Below are positions 1 through 8,047 of a DNA stretch of 39,753 bases, in pieces; the stretch's first letter is position 1, and every line of letters starts with the position of its first letter. Both the position numbers and the translations under genes were made by a program. This stretch comes from Streptomyces fulvoviolaceus (lineage in GTDB: Bacteria; Actinomycetota; Actinomycetes; Streptomycetales; Streptomycetaceae): positions 1 to 39,753 of the forward strand of contig NZ_JOEY01000070.1 in assembly GCF_000718165.1 (NCBI RefSeq), given 5' to 3'. The notes below the pieces were generated by a model. It ran no database searches and had not been told where the DNA came from. It was given only the letters and a program-made list of their open reading frames with translations.

Positions 1-115
1 CGGGGCCGTGCCGGGGGGTGTCCGTCCTCGGTCGGCGGTGCTGTCTGCTGGGGATGTGCTCGGTGTCGGACGCCCGCCGCTGCGGGCGGACACCCCCCGC
101 CCCGTCCCCTTCCCG

Positions 116-297
116 CCGTGGGCGGCCGGGCGCCCACGGCCGCGCCGGGTTGCTCGCCATCGGCGGCTGCGACGACACCCCCCCGGCCCCCGTCCGCCGT
201 GGGCGGCGGGGCTTCCACGGCCGTGTCCGGTTCCTCGTCGTCGGCGGCCGGGCGCTCACGATGGTGTGCGGTTCCTCGTCGGCGGCTGCGGCAACAC
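116..297. repeat. Decayed GC-rich repeats and hairpins left of the PAP2 gene
   Basis: The first 355 bases hold no gene I can support. They carry a perfect hairpin at 116-139 (arms CCGTGGGCG and CGCCCACGG, 6-nt loop) and a second at 196-221 (arms GCCGTGG and CCACGGC). A phrase of the type TTCCTCG..TCGGCGGCTGCG..ACACCCC recurs about three times, near 151, 231 and 271. Open frames here have no ribosome binding site or recognisable protein and are products of the base composition. The block may also serve as a downstream terminator for the PAP2 gene. Confidence 0.5.
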
Positions 298-345
298 CCC
301 AGGGGCGCGGGGAACTGCGCGACCGGCCACAGTGCGCCCGCAGGG
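298..345 (+). repeat. Streptomyces interspersed intergenic repeat, copy 1
   Basis: The stretch contains the phrase GGGGCGCGGGGAACTGCGCG followed by a GACCGGCCACAGTGCGCCCG-type tail. From general familiarity with Streptomyces intergenic DNA I recognise this as a phrase found many times per genome. A longer copy in the opposite orientation lies downstream of malG. Its function is not known to me. Confidence 0.6.
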
Positions 346-355
346 AACCGACGGC

Positions 356-1195
356 CTAAAGCGGCACATCCCCCGGAGCACGCGGCAGCGAATACGGTAG
401 GGCGCCGTACCAGAGCCGTGCCACCGTGAAGCCGAAGGCGAGGCACAGGATGCCGCCCACCGCGTCGAGCCAGAAGTGGTTGGCCGTGGCGACGATGACG
501 ATCAGCGTGACCGTCGGGTAGAGCAGGCCCAGCACCCGCACCCACGGCACCGACGCGAGGGCGAAGATCGTCAGGCCGCACCACAGCGACCAGCCGATGT
601 GCATCGACGGCATCGCGGCGTACTGGTTGGACATGTGCTTCAGGTCGCCGGAGGCCATCGAGCCCCAGGTCTGGTGGACCATGACGGTGTCGACGAAGTT
701 CCCGCCGGTCATCAGCCGCGGAGGCGCCAACGGATACAGGTAGTAACCGACCAGGGCCACGCCCGTCGTCGCGAAGAGCACCAGACGCGTCGCCGCGTAA
801 CGGCCGGGATGACTGCGGTACAGCCACACCAGGACACTCAGCGTGATCACGAAGTGCAGGGTCGCGTAGTAGTAGTTCATGCCGACGATGAGCCAAGTCA
901 CCGAGTTCACGGCGTGGTTGACGGAGTCCTCGACGGCGATGCCGAGGTGGTGTTCCATCCGCCAGATCCAGTCGGCGTTGCGCAGCGCCTCGGCCTTCTG
1001 CTCGGGCACCGCGTTGCGGATCAGTGAGTAAGTCCAGTAACTCACTGCGATCAAGAGGATCTCGAACCACAGCCGGGGACGGCGCGGGGTGCGCAGACGG
1101 CGCAGGAAGCTCTGCCCCGTTTCGTCCGCGACGGATTGTGGAACGGCCTCTTCCCGGCCTTCCAGAGTCGTCACGGTCGTCTCACCCATAGGCAC
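356..1195 (-). CDS. PAP2-family (AUR1-like) integral membrane phosphatase/transferase
   Basis: This 279-residue protein has a cytoplasmic N-terminus of about 35 residues and then about six hydrophobic segments, the first beginning near RLWFEILLIAVSYW. The motifs PSMHIGW and ANHFWLDAVGG fit the PAP2 core, with one His as nucleophile and a second His followed by Asp. The spacing and the YPLAPPRL motif fit the AUR1/inositol-phosphotransferase-like branch. Such proteins act on lipid phosphates or phosphosugar lipids at the membrane; the substrate here is unknown. The start used is GTG at 1195. An in-frame ATG at 1189 (MGETTV) is equally possible because neither has a clear Shine-Dalgarno sequence. 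It lies downstream of malR on the same strand with a 147-bp gap, so it may be a separate transcript. Confidence 0.88.
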   Translation of the reverse strand: MPMGETTVTTLEGREEAVPQSVADETGQSFLRRLRTPRRPRLWFEILLIAVSYWTYSLIRNAVPEQKAEALRNADWIWRMEHHLGIAVEDSVNHAVNSVTWLIVGMNYYYATLHFVITLSVLVWLYRSHPGRYAATRLVLFATTGVALVGYYLYPLAPPRLMTGGNFVDTVMVHQTWGSMASGDLKHMSNQYAAMPSMHIGWSLWCGLTIFALASVPWVRVLGLLYPTVTLIVIVATANHFWLDAVGGILCLAFGFTVARLWYGALPYSLPRAPGDVPL

Positions 1196-1308
1196 AGAGT
1201 CTGCCAGAAAAGCCCTACCGCACCGATCATCCCCCGGTCTGGTCCGGGCTGCACGTTCTACAACCCCAAGACCGCCGTTTCCTACTACCTGCGCACTGGG
1301 CGGGCGGA

Positions 1309-1328
1309 CGTCCTCCTGCTTGAGGACG
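1309..1328 (-). terminator. Weak stem-loop downstream of malR
   Basis: Arms CGTCCTC and GAGGACG enclose a 6-nt loop. The hairpin lies just past the malR stop codon, which fits a short terminator. There is no T-run, as is common in Streptomyces. Confidence 0.35.
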
Positions 1329-1342
1329 AGGGGGCCGCGAGC

Positions 1343-2377
1343 CTACGCACGGCCGCGCTCCCCGGGCGCCGAAGCGGTCGACCCCCGCACCACCAGTTCC
1401 GGCATGAACACGAACTCGCTGTGCGGCGCAGGCGTCCCGCCGATCTCCTCCAGCAATGTGCGCACGGCCGCCTGTCCCATCGCCGGGACCGGCTTGCGGA
1501 CCGTCGTCAGCGGCGGGTCGGTGAAGGCGATCAGGGGGGAGTCGTCGAAACCCACGACTGAGACGTCCTTCGGGACTTCGAGACCCCGCTGCCGGGCCGC
1601 CCGTATCGCACCCAGCGCCATCATGTCGCTCGCGCACACCACCGCCGTACAGCCGCGGTCGATCAGCGCGGTGGCCGCGGCCTGGCCGCCCTCCAGGGTG
1701 TACAGGGAGTGCTGGACGAACTGCGTCTCGATCGTCTCCGTGGGCAGGCCCAGCTGGTCCTGCATGCTGCGGACGAAGCCCTCGATCTTGCGCTGCACCG
1801 GCACGAACCGCTTGGGGCCGAGGGCCAGACCGATCCTCGTGTGCCCCAGCGACACCAGGTGCGTGACCGCGAGGGCCATCGCCGCGCGGTCGTCGGGGGA
1901 GATGAACGGCGCCTGCACCTTCGGGGAGAAGCCGTCGACGAGCACGAACGGCACGCCCTGGGCGCGCAACTGCTCGTAGCGCTGCATGTCGGCGGAGGTG
2001 TCCGCGTGCAGTCCGGAGACGAAGATGATGCCGGCCACGCCCCGGTCGACGAGCATCTCCGTCAGCTCGTCCTCCGTGGAACCGCCCGGGGTCTGGGTGG
2101 CCAGCACCGGTGTGTAGCCCTGCCGGGTCAGCGCCTGGCCGATCACCTGCGCCAGGGCCGGGAATATCGGGTTCTCGAGTTCCGGGGTTATCAGGCCCAC
2201 CAGGCCCTCGCTGCGCTGCCGCAGCCGCACCGGGCGCTCGTAGCCCAGCACGTCGAGGGCGGCGAGCACGGACTGGCGGGTGGTGGCGGCGACGCCCGGC
2301 TTCCCGTTGAGGACCCGGCTGACGGTCGCTTCGCTCACCCCCGCCTGCGCAGCGATGTCGGCAAGCCGTGTGGTCAC
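1343..2377 (-). CDS. malR: MalR, LacI-family maltose/maltodextrin repressor
   Basis: This is a 344-residue LacI/GalR regulator. An N-terminal helix-turn-helix (RLADIAAQAGVSEATVSRVL, about residues 4-23) and hinge helix are followed by a periplasmic-binding-protein-like effector domain with the usual ELENPIFP and SVVGFDDSP phrases. It is divergent from malEFG, which is the known Streptomyces arrangement in which MalR (Reg1 in other species) represses maltose uptake and amylase genes and is released by maltodextrin. The GTG start at 2377 puts the HTH at the very N-terminus, as in most LacI proteins and in the MalR length I remember. However, an in-frame ATG at 2470 has a far better ribosome binding site (GAGGGA about 6 nt upstream) and would add a 31-residue Arg/Pro-rich extension. 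No Shine-Dalgarno precedes the GTG. Function is near certain; the start is open. Confidence 0.93.
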   Translation of the reverse strand: MTTRLADIAAQAGVSEATVSRVLNGKPGVAATTRQSVLAALDVLGYERPVRLRQRSEGLVGLITPELENPIFPALAQVIGQALTRQGYTPVLATQTPGGSTEDELTEMLVDRGVAGIIFVSGLHADTSADMQRYEQLRAQGVPFVLVDGFSPKVQAPFISPDDRAAMALAVTHLVSLGHTRIGLALGPKRFVPVQRKIEGFVRSMQDQLGLPTETIETQFVQHSLYTLEGGQAAATALIDRGCTAVVCASDMMALGAIRAARQRGLEVPKDVSVVGFDDSPLIAFTDPPLTTVRKPVPAMGQAAVRTLLEEIGGTPAPHSEFVFMPELVVRGSTASAPGERGRA

Positions 2378-2493
2378 GGGATTGGACTGTACCGGCCGGA
2401 TCTGCCCTTGCACACCAAATGGACGCCGCGGGCGACCTGTTGACCGGCTCGGTCCGGGCTGCTGCGTCATCGCGCTCCCTCGTGAAAGTGATG

Positions 2494-2623
2494 GCAAGAG
2501 CTTGCAGAGTCTTGCATAGGCTGCCCTGGGGCGCTCCACCGCCGTAAACAAGGGTCTCACGGCAACTGCCCCTGGGTCACGCCCGGGTAACGGTGATGAC
2601 TTCTTGCACTTTTTTGCTGCAAG
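2494..2623. promoter_or_regulatory. Putative MalR operators in the malR-malE divergent promoter
   Basis: Several CTTGCA-type words cluster here. GCAAG-AG-CTTGC forms an inverted repeat at 2494-2505. CTTGCAG (2501-2507) and CTTGCAT (2511-2517) form a direct repeat exactly 10 bp apart. CTTGCA (2603-2608) and TGCAAG (2618-2623) form an inverted repeat with a 9-nt spacer. The CTTGCAG word agrees with the MalR/Reg1 operator as I recall it from Streptomyces work. The first cluster lies near the malR start and the second upstream of malE, so each gene may have its own operator. This is pattern-based and binding is not shown. Confidence 0.7.
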
Positions 2624-2760
2624 GTCTTTCGCGGCGCTTACATCCTTGTTACGTTCGGCGACGCCCGGCGGCGGCAACGGCGCAGTCGGCAAGTCGACAG
2701 GAACGGCAGACGGGGCCGCTTCCTGCTGAGCACACGGGCTTTCACCCTCAAGGAGAACTC

Positions 2761-4029
2761 ATGCGGCGTGGCATAGCGGCCACCGCGCTGGTGGCGTCCC
2801 TCGCCCTCGCGGCGACGGCCTGCGGCGGAAGCGACAGCGGCGACAAGGCCGACGGTCCGGTCACCATCACCTGGTGGGACACCTCCAACGCCACCAATGA
2901 GGCGCCGACGTACAAGGCCCTGGTCAAGCAGTTCGAGGCTGCCAACAAGGACATCAAGGTCAAGTACGTCAACGTCCAGTTCGACCAGGCGCAGAACAAG
3001 TTCGACACGGCCGCCGGTGCCTCCGGCGCCCCGGACGTGCTGCGCTCCGAGGTCGGCTGGACCCCCGCCTTCGCCAAGAAGGGCTACTTCCTGCCGCTGG
3101 ACGGCACCGAGGCCCTCGCGGACCAGGACAAGTTCAAGTCGAACCTGATCACGCAGGCCCAGTACGACGGCAAGACGTACGGCGTGCCGCTGGTCACCGA
3201 CACCCTCGCCCTGGTCTACAACAAGGAACTCTTCGAGAAGGCCGGCGTCGAGGCCCCCACGACCTGGGACGAGCTGAAGACCGCCGCCGCGAAGATCAAG
3301 GCGAAGACCGGCGTCGACGGCTACTGGGGCTCCACCCAGGCCTACTACGCGCAGACCTTCCTCTACGGCGAGGGCACCGACACCGTCGACGCCGACGCCA
3401 AGAAGATCACCGTCGCCTCCGCCGAGGCCAAGAAGGGCTACGAGACCTGGCAGAGCCTGTTCTCCGGCAAGGGTCTGCACAAGGCCGACACCACCGCCGA
3501 CGCCTACGCCAACATCCAGGACGCGTTCGTCAACGGCAAGGTCGCCGCGATCATCCAGGGCCCCTGGGAGATCACGAACTTCTACAAGGGCTCGGCGTTC
3601 ACGGACAAGTCCAACCTCGGCATCGCCACCGTCCCGGCCGGCTCCAGCGGCAAGGCGGGCGCCCCGACCGGCGGCCACAACCTCTCGGTCTACGCCGGCT
3701 CGGACTCCGCCCACCAGAAGGCGGCCCTGAAGTTCGTCAACTTCATGACCTCCGCCAAGTCCCAGTCGACGATCGCGCTGAAGAACTCCACGCTCCCGAC
3801 GCGCGACGACGCCTACACCGCCGAGGTCAAGGCCGACCCGGGCATCGCCGGCTACCAGGGCGTCCTCGCCGCCGCCCAGCCGCGCCCGGCACTGCCCGAG
3901 TACAGCTCCCTGTGGACCCCGCTGGACACCGAACTGCTCAAGATCGCGGGCGGCAAGGAGTCCCTCGACAAGGGCCTCAGCAACGCTGAGACCGCGATCG
4001 CCAAGCTGGTCCCGGACTTCAGCAAGTGA
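2761..4029 (+). CDS. malE: MalE, maltose/maltodextrin-binding lipoprotein
   Basis: This 422-residue extracellular solute-binding protein (family 1) feeds maltodextrins to the MalFG permease. It has a lipoprotein signal peptide with Cys21 as the lipidated residue (LAATAC), followed by a Gly/Ser/Asp linker. The mature part begins with the family phrase VTITWWDTSNATNE and contains VYNKELFEKAGVEAPTTWDE. The ATG start at 2761 is set by AAGGAGA ending 3-4 nt upstream. It is the first gene of malEFG and is divergent from malR. A large stem-loop follows its stop codon and probably allows more MalE than permease to be made. No ATPase gene lies in the operon. In Streptomyces a shared ATPase (MsiK) encoded elsewhere usually energises such importers. 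Confidence 0.95.
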   Translation: MRRGIAATALVASLALAATACGGSDSGDKADGPVTITWWDTSNATNEAPTYKALVKQFEAANKDIKVKYVNVQFDQAQNKFDTAAGASGAPDVLRSEVGWTPAFAKKGYFLPLDGTEALADQDKFKSNLITQAQYDGKTYGVPLVTDTLALVYNKELFEKAGVEAPTTWDELKTAAAKIKAKTGVDGYWGSTQAYYAQTFLYGEGTDTVDADAKKITVASAEAKKGYETWQSLFSGKGLHKADTTADAYANIQDAFVNGKVAAIIQGPWEITNFYKGSAFTDKSNLGIATVPAGSSGKAGAPTGGHNLSVYAGSDSAHQKAALKFVNFMTSAKSQSTIALKNSTLPTRDDAYTAEVKADPGIAGYQGVLAAAQPRPALPEYSSLWTPLDTELLKIAGGKESLDKGLSNAETAIAKLVPDFSK

Positions 4030-4035
4030 CCCCGA

Positions 4036-4083
4036 GTGGCCGCCGGGTCCGCCTGAACATGGGGGGACGGACCCGACGGCCAC
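4036..4083 (+). terminator. Large stem-loop between malE and malF
   Basis: Two 16-nt arms (4036-4051 GTGGCCGCCGGGTCCG and 4068-4083 CGGACCCGACGGCCAC) pair with one mismatch around a 16-nt loop. The hairpin starts 6 nt after the malE stop codon and ends 52 nt before malF. In binding-protein operons such a structure typically protects the upstream mRNA or attenuates transcription, giving excess binding protein. That role is inferred here. Confidence 0.72.
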
Positions 4084-4135
4084 CGGCCTGTGCCCAGCCA
4101 CTTCTCAGCCGTAGAACTTCCAGAAGGTGTCGAAC

Positions 4136-5140
4136 ATGACAGTCGCCATCGACCGCGCCACCGGCAAACGCCGCGGTGACCGCGCGCCGCGGCCCGGGCT
4201 GGGCCAACGCCTGAAGCACAGCTACCACAAGCACTGGTACGCCTACGCGATGATCACCCCCGTGGCCGTCGTGCTCGGCGTCCTCGTGATCTACCCCCTG
4301 ATCTACGGCGTCTACCTCACGCTCACCGACGCCAACAGCCTCAACACGGCCCGCACGATCGGCGTCAACCACATCGACGCCACCTACAAGTTCATCGGCC
4401 TCGACAACTACGCCGACATCCTGTGGGGCCCGACGGCGTACGACCGCTTCTGGTCGCACTTCATCTGGACGATCGTCTGGACCGCGGTCTGTGTCGCCCT
4501 GCACTACTGCATCGGGCTCGGCCTCGCGCTGCTGCTCAACCAGAAGCTGCGGGGACGGACGCTGTACCGGCTGATCCTGGTGCTGCCCTGGGCCGTGCCG
4601 ACCTTCGTCACCGTCTTCGGCTGGCGCTTCATGCTCGCCGACGGCGGCATCATCAACACCTTCCTGGAGACGCTGCATCTGCCCAGCCCGGCCTGGCTGG
4701 AGGACACCTTCTGGCAGCGGTTCGCCGCGATCATGGTCAACACCTGGTGCGGTGTGCCGTTCATGATGGTCTCGCTGCTCGGCGGACTGCAGTCCATCGA
4801 CACCTCGCTGTACGAGGCCTCCGAGATGGACGGCGCCAGCGCGTGGCAGCGGTTCCGGTACGTCACCCTGCCGGGCCTCAGGTCCGTCAGCTCCACCGTC
4901 GTACTCCTCGGCATCATCTGGACCTTCAACCAGTTCGCCGTCATCTTCCTGCTGTTCGGCAACACCGCCCCCGATGCCCAGATCCTGGTGACGTGGGCCT
5001 ACCACCTCGGCTTCGGACAGCAGCCGCGCGACTTCGCGCAGTCGGCCGCCTACGGCATCCTGCTGCTGGCCATCCTGATCGTCTTCACCTCCTTCTACCG
5101 CCGCTGGCTGAACCGCAATGACCAACAGCTCGCGATCTGA
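4136..5140 (+). CDS. malF: MalF, maltodextrin ABC transporter permease
   Basis: This 334-residue inner-membrane permease has about six transmembrane helices. The first begins near YAYAMITPVAVVLGVLVIYP. The cytoplasmic EAA loop (EASEMDGASAWQRFRYVTLP, near residue 225), which contacts the ATPase, is intact. The ATG at 4136 was chosen because AGAAGG lies 8 nt upstream; an in-frame GTG at 4127 overlaps that site and is unlikely. It follows malE after the intergenic stem-loop and is separated from malG by 13 nt, so malF and malG are co-transcribed. Substrate is assigned from malR/malE/aglA context. Confidence 0.94.
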   Translation: MTVAIDRATGKRRGDRAPRPGLGQRLKHSYHKHWYAYAMITPVAVVLGVLVIYPLIYGVYLTLTDANSLNTARTIGVNHIDATYKFIGLDNYADILWGPTAYDRFWSHFIWTIVWTAVCVALHYCIGLGLALLLNQKLRGRTLYRLILVLPWAVPTFVTVFGWRFMLADGGIINTFLETLHLPSPAWLEDTFWQRFAAIMVNTWCGVPFMMVSLLGGLQSIDTSLYEASEMDGASAWQRFRYVTLPGLRSVSSTVVLLGIIWTFNQFAVIFLLFGNTAPDAQILVTWAYHLGFGQQPRDFAQSAAYGILLLAILIVFTSFYRRWLNRNDQQLAI

Positions 5141-5153
5141 GGCAGGAGTCCCC

Positions 5154-6062
5154 ATGAGTACGACCACTGTCGACACCCCCGCCGCGGTGAGCGAGCAACG
5201 CTCCTCGCAGGCCCCTCGCCGGGTCCGGCGCCGCGGTGAGAACAGCCTCGCCGGCTCGTTCGCCGCCCACGGCATCCTGATCGTCGCGTGCCTGATCGCG
5301 CTGTTCCCGATCGCCTGGCTGGTCTTCCTGTCCCTCGGCCCCGACAAGGACGACTACCTCCACCCCGGCGGCATCTGGGACAAGATGACGTTCGACAACT
5401 ACTCGTTCGTCCTGCAGCACACGGCCTTCTTCGACTGGCTGAAGAGCTCGCTGATCGTCTCGCTCGGCACGACCGTCATCGGCGTGCTGATCGCCGCGAC
5501 CACGGGTTACGCCGTCTCGCGCATGCGCTTTCCGGGGTACCGGAAGTTCATGTGGGTGCTACTGGTCACGCAGATGTTCCCGGTAGCCGTACTCATGGTG
5601 CCGATGTACCAGATGCTCTCGGACCTGCAGCTCATCGACAGTTACCTTGGGCTCGTCCTCGTGTACTGCTCGACCGCGGTGCCGTACTGCGCCTGGCTGC
5701 TCAAGGGCTACTTCGACACCATCCCGTTCGAGATCGACGAGGCCGGACGCGTCGACGGGCTGACCCCCTTCGGCACGTTCGCACGACTGATCCTGCCGCT
5801 CGCCCGGCCGGGGCTCGCGGTCGCCGCGTTCTACAGCTTCCTCACCGCCTTCGGCGAGGTCGCGTTCGCGTCGACGTTCATGCTGTCCGACACGAATTAC
5901 ACCTTCGCGGTCGGGCTGCAGAGCTTCGTGAGTGAGCACGATGCGCAGCGCAACCTGATGGCTGCGACCGCGGTGTTGATCGCGATACCGGTGTCCGTGT
6001 TCTTCTACCTCGTGCAGAAGAACCTGGTTACCGGGCTCACTGCCGGTGGCACGAAGGGGTAG
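5154..6062 (+). CDS. malG: MalG, maltodextrin ABC transporter permease
   Basis: This 302-residue second permease subunit has about six transmembrane helices after a charged N-terminal tail of about 35 residues (PRRVRRRGEN). The EAA motif is EIDEAGRVDGLTPFGTFARL followed by ILPLARPGL. The ATG at 5154 follows AGGAG by 5 nt, so it is preferred over the in-frame ATG at 5118, which lies inside malF and lacks a ribosome binding site. It pairs with MalF to form the translocation channel. The operon appears to end here, followed by an interspersed repeat with hairpins, and aglA begins 244 bp later. Confidence 0.94.
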   Translation: MSTTTVDTPAAVSEQRSSQAPRRVRRRGENSLAGSFAAHGILIVACLIALFPIAWLVFLSLGPDKDDYLHPGGIWDKMTFDNYSFVLQHTAFFDWLKSSLIVSLGTTVIGVLIAATTGYAVSRMRFPGYRKFMWVLLVTQMFPVAVLMVPMYQMLSDLQLIDSYLGLVLVYCSTAVPYCAWLLKGYFDTIPFEIDEAGRVDGLTPFGTFARLILPLARPGLAVAAFYSFLTAFGEVAFASTFMLSDTNYTFAVGLQSFVSEHDAQRNLMAATAVLIAIPVSVFFYLVQKNLVTGLTAGGTKG

Positions 6063-6084
6063 GCGCCGCCGGGGGATCGGTTGT

Positions 6085-6180
6085 TGATCGGCTGCGGCTT
6101 TCGTTGTGGCTGGTCGCGCCCACGCGGCGGTAGCCGCAAATGAATACAGCCCCGCGCCCCTGTGGGGGCGTTGCCCCCAC
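6085..6180 (-). repeat. Streptomyces interspersed intergenic repeat, copy 2, with hairpins
   Basis: Read on the minus strand this contains GGGGCGCGGGGCTGTATTCA, then a TGCGGC..GCCGCG stem and GCGCGACCAGCCACAACG. These are the same phrases as the copy near 298-345 but with a longer form. Hairpins are visible at 6124-6137 (GCGGC/GCCGC) and 6162-6180 (GTGGGGGC/GCCCCCAC, 3-nt loop). Lying between malG and aglA, it may end the malEFG transcript. Confidence 0.65.
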
Positions 6181-6306
6181 ACCCCCCGAAAGACCCGAGG
6201 CGGTCGCGGTGTCCATCCGACCCCGCTGTCACCGCGGCCGCCTCGTCACCAACCCACCGTCGTACACACGTAAGTCCCCATGACCCCGTTACGTATCAAG
6301 GACGCC

Positions 6307-7989
6307 ATGAGCCAGCAGCACTCCGCCGACACGGCCCCGACCTCCGCCGTCGCCACCGTCGCCCAGCGCAGCGACTGGTGGCGGGACGCGGTGATCTACC
6401 AGGTCTATCCGCGCAGCTTCGCCGACAGCAACGGCGACGGCATGGGCGACCTGGAGGGCATCCGCACCCGACTGCCGTACCTGCGCGACCTCGGCGTGGA
6501 CGCCGTGTGGCTCAGCCCCTTCTACGCCTCCCCACAGGCCGACGCCGGCTACGACGTCGCCGACTACCGGGCCGTGGACCCCATGTTCGGCAACCTGCTC
6601 GACGCCGACGCGCTGATCCGCGACGCCCACGAGCTGAGCCTGCGCATCATCGTCGACCTGGTCCCCAACCACTCCTCCGACCAGCACGAGTGGTTCAAGC
6701 GGGCGCTGCGGGACGGCCCCGGCTCGCCGCTGCGGGAGCGCTACCACTTCCGCCCCGGCAAGGGCGAGAACGGCGAACTCCCGCCCAACGACTGGGAGTC
6801 GATCTTCGGCGGCCCGGCGTGGACGCGGGTCACCGAACCGGACGGCACCCTCGGCGAGTGGTACCTCCACCTCTTCGCCCCCGAGCAGCCCGACTTCAAC
6901 TGGGAACACCCGGCCGTCGGCGACGAGTTCCGCTCGATCCTGCGCTTCTGGCTGGACATGGGCGTGGACGGGTTCCGCATCGACGTGGCCCATGGCCTGG
7001 TCAAGGCGGAAGGCCTGCCCGACCTCGGCTCCCACGAGCAGCTGAAGCTGCTGGGCAACGATGTCATGCCCTTCTTCGACCAGGACGGCGTGCACGAGGT
7101 GTACCGCCAGTGGCGCGTCATCCTCGACGAGTACTCCGGCGAGCGCATCTTCGTGGCGGAGGCCTGGACCCCGACGGTCGAGCGCACTGCCAACTACGTC
7201 CGCCCGGACGAACTCCACCAGGCCTTCAACTTCCAGTACCTGGGCACCGACTGGGACGCGAAGGAGCTCCGCAAGGTCGTCGACCGCACCCTGGACGCGA
7301 TGCGCCCGGTGAACGCACCGGCGACCTGGGTCCTGTCCAACCACGACGTGACCCGCCACGCCACCCGCTTCGCCAACCCGCCCGGCCTCGGCACGCAGAT
7401 CCGCACGGCGGGGGACAGGGCGTTGGGCCTGCGCCGGGCCCGAGCGGCCACGCTCCTGATGCTGGCGCTGCCGGGATCGGCCTACGTCTACCAGGGCGAG
7501 GAACTGGGCCTCCCGGACGTCGTCGACCTCCCCGACGAGGTGCGCCAGGACCCGGCCTACTTCCGTGGCGCGGGCCAGGACGGCTTCCGTGACGGCTGCC
7601 GGGTCCCGATCCCGTGGACCCGCGAGGGCTCGTCGTACGGCTTCGGCAGCGGGGGCAGCTGGCTGCCGCAGCCCTCGGACTGGGCCGAGCTGAGCATCGA
7701 GGCGCAGACGGGTGCCGCCGACTCCACCCTGGAGCTGTACCGCACGGCACTGGCCACCCGCCGCTCCCAGCCCGACCTCGGCGCGGGTGACTCCGTCGAG
7801 TGGCTGCGCGCCCCCGAGGGCGTCCTCGCCTTCCGCCGCGGCGAGTTCGTGTGCGTCGCCAATACCAGTGGCGAGTCGGTGACGACGCCGGCGTACGGCC
7901 GTGTCCTGCTCACCAGCGGTGAGATCACGGAGGCGGACGGCGAGACGAAGGTCCCGTCGGACACGACGGTGTGGTTCACGACGGCCTGA
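6307..7989 (+). CDS. aglA: AglA, intracellular GH13 alpha-glucosidase (oligo-alpha-glucosidase type)
   Basis: This 560-residue protein has no signal peptide, so it should act in the cytoplasm on imported maltodextrins and isomalto-type oligosaccharides. GH13 landmarks in order are WWRDAVIYQVYPRSFADSNG, DLVPNHSS, the nucleophile Asp in [12 protein letters not shown], the acid/base Glu in IFVAEAW, and the transition-state Asp in VLSNHDVTRH. The QVYPRSF and DLVPNH phrases are typical of the oligo-1,6-glucosidase/alpha-glucosidase subfamilies. The ATG at 6307 was chosen because AAGGA lies just upstream; an in-frame ATG at 6280 has no ribosome binding site. It sits in the same direction as malEFG, separated by a repeat, which fits the known Streptomyces mal cluster. 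A strong hairpin follows the stop codon. Confidence 0.92.
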   Translation: MSQQHSADTAPTSAVATVAQRSDWWRDAVIYQVYPRSFADSNGDGMGDLEGIRTRLPYLRDLGVDAVWLSPFYASPQADAGYDVADYRAVDPMFGNLLDADALIRDAHELSLRIIVDLVPNHSSDQHEWFKRALRDGPGSPLRERYHFRPGKGENGELPPNDWESIFGGPAWTRVTEPDGTLGEWYLHLFAPEQPDFNWEHPAVGDEFRSILRFWLDMGVDGFRIDVAHGLVKAEGLPDLGSHEQLKLLGNDVMPFFDQDGVHEVYRQWRVILDEYSGERIFVAEAWTPTVERTANYVRPDELHQAFNFQYLGTDWDAKELRKVVDRTLDAMRPVNAPATWVLSNHDVTRHATRFANPPGLGTQIRTAGDRALGLRRARAATLLMLALPGSAYVYQGEELGLPDVVDLPDEVRQDPAYFRGAGQDGFRDGCRVPIPWTREGSSYGFGSGGSWLPQPSDWAELSIEAQTGAADSTLELYRTALATRRSQPDLGAGDSVEWLRAPEGVLAFRRGEFVCVANTSGESVTTPAYGRVLLTSGEITEADGETKVPSDTTVWFTTA

Positions 7990-8004
7990 CGGCTGATCAA
8001 CTGA

Positions 8005-8040
8005 CGGAGGCCCGCTGCCTGTTCAGGCGGCGGGCCTCCG
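8005..8040. terminator. Strong bidirectional terminator hairpin after aglA
   Basis: Two 16-nt arms (CGGAGGCCCGCTGCCT and AGGCGGCGGGCCTCCG) pair around a GTTC loop with a single G-U or A-C mismatch depending on strand. It begins 15 nt after the aglA stop. On the other strand it immediately follows the stop codon of the probable broken membrane-protein gene, so it looks built for convergent transcripts. Confidence 0.85.
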
Positions 8041-8047
8041 CCTTGCT

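Noticed and set aside
2378..2692. Longest malR frame, giving 449 residues
   Set aside because: Residues encoded upstream of 2470 cover the promoter repeats and have no coding character or start signal.
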